A DNA stretch of 64,000 nt from Paragordius varius (taxonomy: Eukaryota; Nematomorpha): contig OZ176053.1 in the NCBI GenBank assembly GCA_964247055.1, positions 186,001 to 250,000 of the forward strand. The letters are read 5' to 3'. The notes beneath the pieces are model-generated. The model searched no databases and was not told where the DNA came from. It saw only the letters and a list, made by a program, of their open reading frames with translations. Position numbers and translations under genes: made by a program. Positions 55,101 to 64,000 of the stretch are shown here, piece after piece. Each line of letters begins with the position of its first letter. Within the stretch, counting starts at the first letter, position 1.

Positions 55101-56206
55101 TTTATCCTTAATATCAAGGGGGGCATGGAACATATAACGGGCACATTGGTGTGCATTTATAGTTTCATCTGATAAAATTTTTATATTATTTTCAGAACTG
55201 TTTTGAGATTGATTTTGATTTTGTGCATTAAAAGTTATTTTGATTTTGGGGTTGTTTGGAAGTGCCTAATATATATATCATACAGTAAAAAGATTATAAT
55301 TATCAGTTTAAAAACCAAACCTATATATATATATATGAGAAAAACTAAAAAGTAAAAAAATTTGTTTTATAAAGGAATATTATATATTTTATACGTTGTT
55401 GTGTAATATATCTATCGTTTTGCGTTGTAAAATATTGAATGGAGATGTAAATTAATTCGTAATACATTCATTTTTATCCAAATGTATTCATAAATAAAAT
55501 ATATAAGTGAAAACAAGTATTAGAAATATGGTATTTTATATACAATAAATATTTCGACTTAATGTTTTTTTAATTTTGATACAGTAAAAATGGATTAATT
55601 TTAATCTTGGGGCAGAGCTTTAGTCAAAAATTAAAACCAAATTGCCGGGTTCAAAATGCATATATTTTCACAATCCTAACCAATTTATACTACAAAATAA
55701 CTATATTAATCACTTTTAATAGGTTAAATAATAAAACTATAAAATAAATCTGAATATGTAGTGACGCTAATTTTTAGAATTTACACACTGATTTTCAAAT
55801 TTTTTCCTTTAGCATAATCTTTAGTTGAATATTCAACCTCATTTTCAAGCCAAAGTTTAGTTTTATTCATGACGTCCATGAGTCGCATTTCCTCAAATAT
55901 TTCTTCCAACGTAATATAATCGCAATATCCTTTGAGATATCGATCGCGTAAATGTTTAACGACTTTAGCCAGAATGGCAAACCTTTGTTGTGAGACTGTG
56001 GATGTAGCATTTAAGGTTAAGCTATTGTTGGTGTGATCTTCTTTTGAAACAACATATTTAGGGACAGAAACGTGAGATTTTTTACTACCTTAAGATGAAT
56101 GATTACAAAATTTATTTTTACTTTTTTCTTGTTTCTCTTTAACTATGGCATTTGCAAGGGCTCGTTTTTTAAATAGCTCACGTTCCTTAAGCAGCTGCGG
56201 ATCCAT
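52187..56206 (-). CDS. GTF2E2: Transcription initiation factor IIE subunit beta
   Basis: Six exons: 56122-56206, 55838-56088, 54996-55265, 53895-53991, 52838-52956, 52187-52303; 312 aa (human 291). TFIIE beta pairs with TFIIE alpha at the RNA polymerase II preinitiation complex and helps recruit TFIIH. Visible: start MDPQLLKERELFKKRAL, as in animal orthologues; first winged helix (RFAILAKVVKHLRDRYL..., about 60-115); NNPKIKI; second winged helix with DIKDKKSLLKLLAYRDEHGL and GGILLEDIEESLP; TRPGDKKKVLFYDDESCKFS; FVKLWKGISVENTDELEIEQ; and a basic C-terminal helix (DKKRRINRTKKAPK...FNEHMATVLQDYS). An Asn/Gln-rich insert splits the first winged helix (after NNPKIKI). Intron 1 is 33 nt, a multiple of three, and contains in-frame stops. 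Confidence 0.94.
52341..52643. mobile_element. Family C MITE, GTF2E2 intron 5
   Basis: Left AATTGAAATTATACGGACAA, right end AATATCAATTTTTACTG|TA; arms complementary over about 120 bp. Confidence 0.75.
53025..53109. mobile_element. Miniature family D palindrome, GTF2E2 intron 4
   Basis: CAGTGTGAGTAAGTATATAT plus TGCTAGAAAGTTAT, inverted on the right (AATAACTTTC...TATACTTACTGCTAGTG). It matches the two ends of 32911-33111 with the centre deleted. Confidence 0.75.
53477..53746. mobile_element. Family C MITE, GTF2E2 intron 4
   Basis: TA-flanked, CAGTAAAAATTGAAACTGTA ... CAATATTTACTG|TA, with the standard AAAGACAAATATTTTTATAT arm. Confidence 0.75.
54446..54971. mobile_element. Family C MITE, GTF2E2 intron 3, interrupted by a family E hairpin
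   Basis: The host element runs from CCGTAAAAATTAAAATTATA to ACGCTTTTTACTG|TA. At 54615-54859 it is split by the 245-bp hairpin (CAGTAATATATCCTTTATTT ... GGATACATGACAGTG) flanked by TA. It ends 24 bp from the donor of GTF2E2 exon 3. Confidence 0.85.
54615..54859. mobile_element. Hairpin MITE (family E), second copy
   Basis: Same length and arms as 38615-38859, including ACCATAGAGCTCTTGTTTTT and TTTACCAAATATTTATACCC. Confidence 0.85.
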
Positions 56207-56970
56207 CTCACAAGAGTTATGTTTGGTGTTTTTTAATTATATTAACAATGAAATATATTTTTGTTTTAAATTTTATCTGTAATGTCTAGTAATTTGATAA
56301 AATAATAAATAGGTATTATATACACAGCTATGTGTGTACATTATAGCAAAGGTTTGTAATTAGGCAAACATATTTATAAAAAAACAGTTTTTGCGCAAAA
56401 AATTATAATCATCCTTTATCTCAAAATTTACAGAAAAAATAGAGCACTTAACTTTTATATTGCATATAGGTTGATCCATGTAATTTAAAACAGCTAAAAA
56501 AATTTTTTAATGCAAAATGGCTTCTACTCTTCTGTTATCTAGCAACTGCGAAAATCGCTTCAAAAATTTTTTACGGCTTAGTTTTTTATGCAAAAATAAG
56601 ATTTTACGGGTGTAAGGGATAAACGAGCCTCTAAATAAAAATTTGGACCAATTTATGCTTTGCATTCATAAAAATATTAAAAATAGGTCTACAAGTTGAA
56701 TAAAATTTAAAAGCTAATATCGTGTTTATCTCATTGATAAGAGTCTTTTGATAAAATACCTAAAATGGATTTATATCAATATCTAAAGGTATTAAAAATA
56801 GTTTTTTTGTTATAGCTAGCATATATTGGTTCGATTCCGGGTTCTTTGCATCAAGGACACTAATTTAACAGGTCTCATGAGTGACATTTGAAGAAACAAC
56901 TGAAAATATAGTGTTTTTAGACAAAATATTAAATTTTTAAACAATTTAAACGTATATTTTAAACAAATTA

Positions 56971-57526
56971 AACACTTCGATTCAAATTGGAGTATCTAAA
57001 TAACCCCGGACTAAATTTAATTTAGCATTTTTAAACTACTGAAGGAAACGATATCCATTTATTTTTGCTTCTATCCTTCTAAAAATTATATAAATATGCC
57101 AATCTAAATAAAATTTTGAAAAGTTCCATGTCAAACTACTTCAACATTATTTTTATTTTATAATATTTTTGCAAAATCTCGTCTTGATTTATTAAGGGTA
57201 AAATTAATGCTAATTTTTTATTTTAATTCCATCTAACATTAAGAGAAATAGAAAATGGTTTATTTTGTATTATATTTCAATTTTACCATTGCAGGCATGT
57301 CATGTTGACTAAATTTTTACCTTTCGGTTTTAGCTAAAATAAGTAAAGTCAAGTATTTCTGAATAAAATTTATTTGTATATTTCGGTTAATAATGTTATA
57401 TAAGTGCGAAATTGCCATTGTTTTGATTCTTTCCATATTTTTAAAGTATTTATTTTAAACAAACTTGGGGTATTTAACCCCAAATTCAATCGAAGGCCGA
57501 CAATGAATGTGTTGTATCCAATGTTT
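56971..57526 (+). mobile_element. Family A non-autonomous element, copy 5
   Basis: AACACTTCGATTCAAATTGG start and GTGTTGTATCCAATGTTT end, with full-length interior. Confidence 0.8.
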
Positions 57527-57569
57527 AGAGGCAGATTATACCGTTTCTATTAATTTTATGCCCCCATTT

Positions 57570-57870
57570 AAAATTCTAAATATATTATTTATTATATTCA
57601 ATATTGGGCCAAATTTAATAATAAGCTTTTTTAGCTTTTTATGCGCATGCAAAATTAAAAAAATGCAACATTGTAAAGTAATTTCTCAAACTTTTCACGA
57701 CCGTGTTTGTTTTGGATATTTTTAAATCGCTAATATAACAGATAAATAAATGTTTATGGTTAAAAATGGTAATAACTAACTTTGTAAAGCTTTCAATTTA
57801 TATTTTACCGACAATTTTTGATCTATATTAATTTAAAAATCAGCTGTTTAGTTCAATCATGTTTCGAATC
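57570..57870 (+). repeat. Dispersed repeat family B
   Basis: Matches 33330-33680: ATGCGCATGCAAAATTAAAA, then TTTGTAAAGCTTTCAATTTA and AAAAATCAGCTGTTTAGTTC. Confidence 0.5.
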
Positions 57871-58505
57871 TATTCAAATATGGAGGAACTGTAAAAAATA
57901 TACTGCTTTTTATATGATAGACAACCAGGGTCGTCAATACCGTATATTCCATTTCTGGATTATTTTTTTAAGTATTCGCTATAAATCAATTTTATAATTT
58001 TTCAATTTATGTATATAAAAATAAATTAATACTGATAAATGGCCATTAGAAACCCGTCCTCTGAATATTTGAATAAAAAAACATAAAAGTATCTATTTTT
58101 AACTCTGCGCGTCATGATATTATTATTTCTTTATTGACAATTACACACCTGTATTCATAAAAAATAAAAAAATTTTAATAAATATGATTGCACGAAACGA
58201 TACAACTAATATAGGTTTTTGGTTAAATTTTTGGAAACAAAACTCATTTATTTCTAATTATAGAAAAAAATATTTTTGTCAAATATTATCTAATAAATAA
58301 TTAATTAATCCGTTATCTATAAAATTTTATATGGTTTACTCTATTTATACTTTAATTTTATTTTAGGAATATTACCAACTTTAAAGGGATATAAAAAAAC
58401 TTTTACCTGATATTTCTTTTTTTCCTTTTTATGACATATTTTAATAAATTATTATATACCATATTTTAATTTGTCTAGAAATATCTCAAATAAAATATCT
58501 TAGTT

Positions 58506-60086
58506 ATGCATAACAATTATTATTACTATTATTACAATGACAAAAAATTTTGTGAAACTGAAAAGTTACCTTACTATAACGTAGCGGGCACGAGAATGTA
58601 CAAAATTTTAGCTCCGCTCATCATGTGCATTGGTATAATTGGAAATTCGTTGAATGTTATGACTTTAAATGCGGGCATACGCAAAGTTAAAACTGTAAAT
58701 ACTTATCTTTTGCGTATATATTTCATCCTTAATTTGGTTAATTGCTTACTCATGATCCCTTGGCCCATCCTGGATTCTATCGAACAATTCTATAAAATAA
58801 ACCCACGCGTCGAACACAACTGGAGTGAATATTTGTTAAAATTTCATTTCCCTTTCACCATGGCTTTCATTGATTTTGGGTATTTGATTACAGTACTCAT
58901 GTCCGTAGATCATTATTTAGCTGTGTATGCACCGTATAAGTACAGGAGTTTAGCTACTGTACCATTTTTTCGTAGGCTTATTGGCGTGGCTTTTGTGTGG
59001 GTCTTGGTCTGGAACATTCCAATGGCGTTTTACATGAAAGTTGAACAACTTGAAACGTGTCAATATGGTACAGTTATAGCTAGAGTTTTGTTTCAACCTA
59101 AAAGTTCGGGTGCAATTTATGTGTTACATGCATATCATGTGCTTCGAGAGTTTTTTACAAAACTCATACCGTTTGGCATTTCCGTGTACATGGGCGTTTG
59201 GGCACACCAAGAAAGAAAACGTCTCTCCTACAAAACGTTGGAAACTAATTCAAGTTTAAGTAAATTACAACCGACAACTAAAAGTAACAATGAAATCACC
59301 AAAAACAAAGCAATTACTAGCGATTCAATTATGAAGTTTTCAGCTTCTTGTGGAAACATACCTGAGCTTATGCAAAGTCCAAATTATATATGTTTGCAAA
59401 ACATGGTCACAACAAATAGCATAAGATGCTTGGAGAAAAGGTCATCTTACCAACCGTTGCTAAATAGTAATAAACAATGTTTTGACGGTCTACCAGATAA
59501 AAATACGTGTGCTCCTAGCCTAATACTTTTAAACGATATTAATATCCTTGAAATGAAAGAGGATGAAAAAAGCGATACAAAAGTAATGCACCCAAATATG
59601 GATATGTGCAACTTGGTGAATAAAAACAGTCCAGGAACAGATTCTGGTTTCAAAGATGTGCTCCAAACCCCAAAATCAAACTCAACAAAATTTAGTTGGA
59701 GTTCCTTAAACTTACTGGCATCTGACAAAAATGGCCCAAACCTCGTGGGCTTGTCTTGCCCTACATCCACTACCCTTATTCTTAACGAACGCCGTTACAA
59801 AAAGTATCAACATGAAAGGCGTCAAAATTTACGTAATATAATCTTGCTTATGTGCACTTTCATATTATTCCTACTGCCCCTAACGTTGTACAAAATGTGT
59901 GGAGCTATATTCTTGGAAAATTTTAGCCTTGAAGTTTTTCACAAAGGACTGAGTTTTGTTATCCTGCTTGAATACATTTATATCAGTGTGACATTTTACA
60001 TATTTATTGCATTCAATGCGACTTACCGTCGCAGTGTATACCATATTGTGTGTAAAAAATTTAACCGAATACGGAAGAAATTTTAA
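58506..60086 (+). CDS. Intronless class A-like G-protein-coupled receptor, orphan
   Basis: Single 526-codon frame from an ATG. Seven helices: TM1 about 33-55 (GNSLN in place of GNxxV), TM2 67-90 (NLVNCLLMIPWPILD), TM3 115-140 ending VDHYLAVYAPYKYR (DHY for DRY), TM4 157-176 (W165), TM5 205-233, a long intracellular loop 3 of about 210 residues, TM6 about 445-470 (FILFLLPLTLYKM, no CWxP) and TM7 about 478-505 (FIAFNATYRR in place of NPxxY). A Cys in extracellular loop 2 (C185) has no obvious TM3 partner. The layout is closest to peptide (FMRFamide-like) receptors, but the ligand is unknown. The poly-Tyr N-terminus is odd; a downstream Met (residue 31) is an alternative start. Confidence 0.85.
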   Translation: MHNNYYYYYYNDKKFCETEKLPYYNVAGTRMYKILAPLIMCIGIIGNSLNVMTLNAGIRKVKTVNTYLLRIYFILNLVNCLLMIPWPILDSIEQFYKINPRVEHNWSEYLLKFHFPFTMAFIDFGYLITVLMSVDHYLAVYAPYKYRSLATVPFFRRLIGVAFVWVLVWNIPMAFYMKVEQLETCQYGTVIARVLFQPKSSGAIYVLHAYHVLREFFTKLIPFGISVYMGVWAHQERKRLSYKTLETNSSLSKLQPTTKSNNEITKNKAITSDSIMKFSASCGNIPELMQSPNYICLQNMVTTNSIRCLEKRSSYQPLLNSNKQCFDGLPDKNTCAPSLILLNDINILEMKEDEKSDTKVMHPNMDMCNLVNKNSPGTDSGFKDVLQTPKSNSTKFSWSSLNLLASDKNGPNLVGLSCPTSTTLILNERRYKKYQHERRQNLRNIILLMCTFILFLLPLTLYKMCGAIFLENFSLEVFHKGLSFVILLEYIYISVTFYIFIAFNATYRRSVYHIVCKKFNRIRKKF

Positions 60087-60769
60087 TTTTTTTAATTTCT
60101 TTATGCTTTCAATGTGGATAATGAAATAAAGTTAATCAGCTTTTATGATTTTATTATTTCTGGCTTAATCTGTAAATGATTTAAACAAAAACGAAAAAAA
60201 CCATACCAATTTTATATACATTTAAATTTTTTCTGTACCCCAATCAAATGCACTTTGTAATCAACTAAACTCTTTCGTGCATTGAATAATACAGTTAATA
60301 ATAACACATTTTATTTTTTAATTGTTATTAATAAGTATATAATTAATTTTTTTCATAATTCGTAGTGTCTTCCAAAAAAGAAAATTAATTAAACTTTGCA
60401 TTCCACAATGTGTAAAAAAATTGCCAAAATTTGTAAAACGCATATAGAGCTGAATAAAATAAAAACATTGCTAAATTATGCCTGGATAAAGCGAGCCGTT
60501 TTTACATATTTAATTTTTTATACCTACAAGCAACAGGGTATGAATTATATATAAAGGCATCAAGCTAAAATAAAAGGTTGAAACAGTTCCAAATTCATAA
60601 TAAGTTTTAACGGTTTTTTTCGTAAATAAAAGCATATAACTTGGAAAGGAAACCAAAATCATTTATTATAATCAAAATATTGTACATATCCGCTTTTACA
60701 CATTTCACTCCTCTCTCTCTCACGTAATAAATGGCCATAAAACTGATTGACTGACATTTGTGTGACAAA
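60087..60769. other. 3' flank of the GPCR gene, nothing recognised
   Basis: Contains an AATAAA-type signal about 38 bp after the GPCR stop (GAAATAAAG near 60122), then AT-rich sequence with no identifiable element before the mariner relic. Confidence 0.5.
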
Positions 60770-61560
60770 CTATTTGTTCAGCCAATTTCTAACGTATTTT
60801 AAATTATTGAAGTGCCGTTCTGAGAAGGTGGAGCCTTATTGATCCAAAGTTGTAGTCACATGATGCCAGGTCAGGTGATTTTAGCGGATGCCAAAAAATT
60901 CCCATCGAAGCGATTTTAAGGCGTCTTTGCTTGAGCGAGACGAAGCATTGTCATGTAGCCTTGGCTGTTTTTCGATCAATGCATGGTTTTAATTAGGGAT
61001 TTGTTAGCAATAGTGTTGTTATTAACAATTTCTAGGACGGGACTTCAAAAGTTTGTAATACATAATACACCACTGGTCCTACAAAGTCATGAGCATGGGT
61101 TTTCTTGCCGAAGCGATTTGACTTTATTAATGGAAAAGGGCTTGGAAAGGTAAAGCTACGATTTTTCCGATTTGGATTCGTAATATTGTTGTCATTACCC
61201 GTCCTAATTCGAGAGGAAATTAATTTCTTTCGTGACGTTGAAGCCGGATTTCTCAAGTCACTGTGCGATCTTCGATTTAATGTTGATGCAAATCGTGTAG
61301 ATGTAATTTAGAGAGTTTCTTGGTTCCCATTGCACGTATAAATTTATAATTGTTCTTAAGTTTAAGTTGGATCATCATTCAATAACTTTTGCACCGCGTC
61401 TTCGCAGTCTACCAGAGCGACCACACTCTTTTATATTGCCACAACTTTGATATTTTGAAATCATTCACATGTGTTAATCAATTGAGCATGTCCACCATCT
61501 GCCAGCAATCGATAACTTTCAACACTTTTTATCTTCTAATGGCAATAGGTGCCTCAAATT
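60770..61560 (-). mobile_element. Mariner (DD34D) transposon relic
   Basis: Read on the minus strand, pieces of mariner transposase appear in order: EDAVQKLLNDDPT (target-recognition helices), FGKKTHAHDF.GPVVYYVLQT (the WWD..GVVYYELL region), LHDNASSRSSKDALKSLRWE and HPLKSPDLASCDYNFGS (the HDNA and SPDLAPCDY blocks around the second and third catalytic Asp). The frame is broken by several shifts and stops; clear terminal repeats were not found. Confidence 0.75.
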
Positions 61561-62565
61561 TTTTTTGTGCATTAAATTCTGCATAATTACTGAATGATAA
61601 AATTAAGGCCGCTAGTATTTGGCTAACTCAACTTATGTAATAACAGTTTTAAAATCCGTAGGATAGTGATTATCGAAAATTATATAGAACATTAATAGAA
61701 AGATAATTATTAACAGAAATTATAAAGGATATGTGAAACCCTTTGGTCAATAGTAATCGCAGACTAGTTTCGTGCTTGTTAGCACTCATCAGTACGACAC
61801 AACTATTTGACTTGGGGTTTTCACATATCGATTTCGTATATATATATCCAACTTTGCAACTTTGATATAAATGCAGTCGGTTATACGAATTTAAATCTTT
61901 CAACTAATTTTCTATCGATTATCATTATCCTACGAATTTTACAACTGTTATTACAAAAATTAACCTTTCAACTTATGTATGTTAGTCTGAGGTCGTCTGA
62001 CAAACATAATGGAGTATGTATCAAATTAATCGTCTGCAAAATTTTCTCTTACGCCTTGTCATACCAGAAATTTATCATTTTTAAAATTTTATAATAATTA
62101 AGTCATGTGCCCCCTCACTGATTTTTATATAATCCGTTAAGATTATCGAAGCTTGGATGATGAATAATCGCCCTTTTTTAAATTTGTTAAAAAGAAAATT
62201 TATCGGGCCAAATTAAATTCATATTTAGTTTTTCAACCATAACAGAAATGATGTATCGACGCGCGTAAAGACCCCTTTGTAACACATAGAACAAAAATAC
62301 TGTTTCTACTTAATTTGTTATAAAATCTGTTGAACCGATAAACATTTTTTTTATTTTAACCATCAAAATTTAATATCCTTTTTCAATGATTACCCATTTT
62401 CGTTAAAAATAAATATAATTATAAATGGCCAAAATAAAGGGAATTATTGAGAGATGCATTTTTTTTTCAATAAGTTGATAAAAAAACATTTTAATAAGGC
62501 TTACAACTATGTGTTGATATAAAACACATAAATAAAAATTGAGTGGGTAACGACGAGAGTTTGTA
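61561..62565. other. Intergenic interval with the hammerhead hairpin
   Basis: Apart from the hammerhead ribozyme at 61729-61828 no element or gene is recognised. The open frames at 61670-61903 and 61807-62094 are not supported. Confidence 0.5.
61729..61828 (-). ncRNA. Type I hammerhead ribozyme inside a long hairpin
   Basis: On the minus strand: conserved CUGAUGA (61792-61786), stem II GUGC/GCAC (4 bp) closed by UAACAA, GAAA (61771-61768), then C-UA-GUC, a 2-bp helix III with a 2-nt loop and the GUC cleavage triplet (cut predicted 3' of 61762). Helix I forms six inner pairs, an internal loop, then GUCAAAUAG with CUAUUGAC, and continues as AUAUGUGAAAA..CCC with GGG..UUUCACAUAU to 61729/61828. 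All core nucleotides match the hammerhead consensus. In animals such short-helix-III hammerheads are known from Penelope-like elements and retrozymes. The host element here is not identifiable. Confidence 0.85.
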
Positions 62566-63570
62566 ATGTAAATGATGTTAGAATCGTCGTAAAATAACGC
62601 AAAAATAAAAATATAATTTATTAATTCTCAAATTTTCGCCATAGGCATCATCAGGAGATTAGTTAAAAAAAATATATGTAAAATAAGAAAATAAAAATTA
62701 AATTAAAAAAAAATGAACAAAATCATGGTTGATATTACTTATATAGGAAAAAATCACAAAATAACCGTTAGTGGACAAAAGAAAAAAAGATCACAAAGAA
62801 AACCGTTGTGATGTAAAAAACCAAATGTGTATTTTTTTTTTCACAAAAATTAATTGTAATGGAATAAATAAAATAATAATTTAACATCAAACAATGTAAG
62901 CGTAAAATTATTAAAATTTAAGTAATATCTACACTATAAAATGGTTTGTCATAAAAAATTCGATAATTTTTTATAAATGATTTAGTTTCAGAATTTATAG
63001 CTTTCCTTTCTTGAATGCTCGAACAGAATTGACGTTTTAGCCGTTGAAAGAAAATACAGCGCAAGGATAACAAAAGAAGCACTCTTTATACAGAGCGCAG
63101 AAGATGGTTTGCTTAATCGCCGTGAAGAAAGGAAAGCTATAAATTCTGAAACTAAATCATTTATAAAAAATTATCGAATTTTTAATGACAAACCATTTTA
63201 TAGTGTAGATATTACTTAAATTTTAATAATTTAGGCTTACATTATTTCATGTTAAATCATTATTTTATTTATAGCATTACAATTAATTTTTGTGAAAAAA
63301 AAAATACACATTTGGTTTTTTACATCACAACGGTTTTCTTTGTGATCTTTTTTTCTTTTGTCCACTAACGGTTATTTTGTGATTTTTTCCTATATAAGTA
63401 ATATCAACCATGATTTTGTTCATTTTTTTTTAATTTAATTTTTATTTTCTTATTTTACATATATTTTTCTTAACTAATCTCCTGATGATGCCTATGGCGA
63501 AAATTTGAGAATTAATAAATTATATTTTTATTTTTGCGTTATTTTACGACGATTCTAACATCATTTACAT
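62566..63570 (+). mobile_element. Penelope-like retroelement fragment between inverted terminal arms
   Basis: Two arms of about 446 bp (62566-63012 and 63125-63570) are about 95% identical inverted copies enclosing a 112-bp core. The core and right arm carry a 3'-terminal frame on the plus strand (about 63020-63220) reading RIDVLAVERKYSARITKEAL, FIQSAEDGLLNRREE and ending in a stop, similar to the C-terminal part of the GIY-YIG endonuclease domain of Penelope-like elements. Inverted pseudo-LTR layouts and severe 5' truncation are usual in that family. The element is a truncated fossil; high arm identity suggests it is fairly young. Confidence 0.6.
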
Positions 63571-63813
63571 AAATAAAAAGTTATTTAAAACCTTCGTCGT
63601 ATTTAAGTTACACTTGGTGTCGTTTCATCACAAATATGATAATATCTTGTTTCATCTATTTTATTCAATATGTAAAAAATTAGACTTTTTAAATGATATA
63701 ATCAAACTATTATATTACATTACATGTAAAAATTTATCCAAATATATATAATTTTTAAAAATTGATAATAAATGTTTTTTTGTCCTTTATAATGATAATT
63801 TAATGATGGCACT

Positions 63814-64000
63814 ATGGGGCTTAGACGTTTAATACCTTTAATTCTGAGTATTGTTTTAATTGTAAATTTCATATTTTATGATAAAATTTATAAAAATCCT
63901 AGTAGTAATAAGCTTAAAAAACGCCATAAAATTTCATTATTTGCCAATGAGAAAAAGGTACTACCCTCAAATTTACTGAATTCCCACAATTTTAAATTCC
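63814..64000 (+). CDS. Start of a possible type II membrane protein, cut by the window end
   Basis: An ATG opens a frame that runs to the last base (62 codons). It reads MGLRRLIPLILSIVLIVNF then IFYDKIYKNPSSNKLKKRHK, i.e. a short positive cytosolic end, one hydrophobic helix (about 6-23) and a basic, polar stem. That is the look of a signal-anchor (Golgi or ER type II) protein, but no catalytic domain is within view. In AT-rich DNA a 62-codon open frame without stops could arise by chance. Confidence 0.4.
   Translation, partial: MGLRRLIPLILSIVLIVNFIFYDKIYKNPSSNKLKKRHKISLFANEKKVLPSNLLNSHNFKF

Larger units (their letters stand above)
56207..58505. other. Intergenic between divergent GTF2E2 and GPCR genes
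   Basis: Contains a family A element (56971-57526) followed directly by a family B repeat (57570-57870). The remainder is unannotatable AT-rich DNA, including whatever promoters the two genes use. The open frame at 57507-57725 lies across the repeat junction. Confidence 0.6.

Noticed and set aside
56820-56860. GGTTCGATTCC, a perfect tRNA/Pol III B-box
   Set aside because: No A-box at the right spacing, no acceptor-stem complementarity and no cloverleaf; at most a chance match or SINE scrap.
61032-61311. Open frames on both strands near 61.1 kb
   Set aside because: They fall within the decayed mariner relic.

Overview
The window looks like very AT-rich metazoan nuclear DNA. All multi-exon genes have canonical GT-AG introns, use the standard genetic code, and match conserved animal proteins. 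First introns are extremely short (about 29-36 nt) while later introns run to several kb and are packed with small transposons. That 5'-small/3'-large pattern, together with rather divergent proteins, Tc1-like MITEs, mariner, and a Penelope-like relic, is reminiscent of flatworms (schistosomes are known for small 5' introns). The phylum assignment is inference only. There is no prokaryotic, organellar or CRISPR content.

Layout. (1) 204-3693 (-): MESD/boca, an LRP-receptor chaperone, with a LINE relic and a transposase relic in its introns. (2) 6826-9399 (-): tafazzin, the cardiolipin acyltransferase. (3) 11467-13358 (+): a ZCCHC8-like NEXT-complex protein, convergent with (4) 13846-21526 (-): RUVBL1/pontin, 9 exons, whose fifth intron holds an array of 11 degenerate copies of the preceding exon's tail plus splice donor. 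(5) 25577-26650 (-): an orphan seven-helix membrane protein. (6) 26651-34515: an 8-kb gene-poor stretch with a hAT-like MITE, hairpin MITEs and microsatellites. (7) 34516-46483 (-): IK/RED splicing factor, 16 exons. It is head-to-head (65 bp between start codons) with (8) 46549-50490 (+): a dual-specificity phosphatase. (9) 52187-56206 (-): TFIIE beta subunit (GTF2E2). (10) 58506-60086 (+): an intronless class A-like GPCR. (11) 60.7-63.6 kb: mariner relic, a well-formed hammerhead ribozyme inside a long hairpin, and an inverted-arm Penelope-like fragment. (12) 63814-end (+): the start of a possible type II membrane protein.

The genes are unrelated housekeeping and signalling genes rather than an operon. 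Several act in nuclear RNA and transcription (ZCCHC8 in the nuclear exosome, IK in the spliceosome, TFIIE beta, RUVBL1 in chromatin remodelling), but I see no sign of co-regulation except the tight IK/phosphatase promoter. The most unusual observations are the exon-tail/splice-donor ladder in RUVBL1 (with a second, single-copy instance in IK), the hammerhead ribozyme, and the tiny first introns, one of which is in frame and holds stop codons.

All gene models were built by eye from conserved protein motifs, splice dinucleotides and phase consistency. No alignment or transcript data were available.
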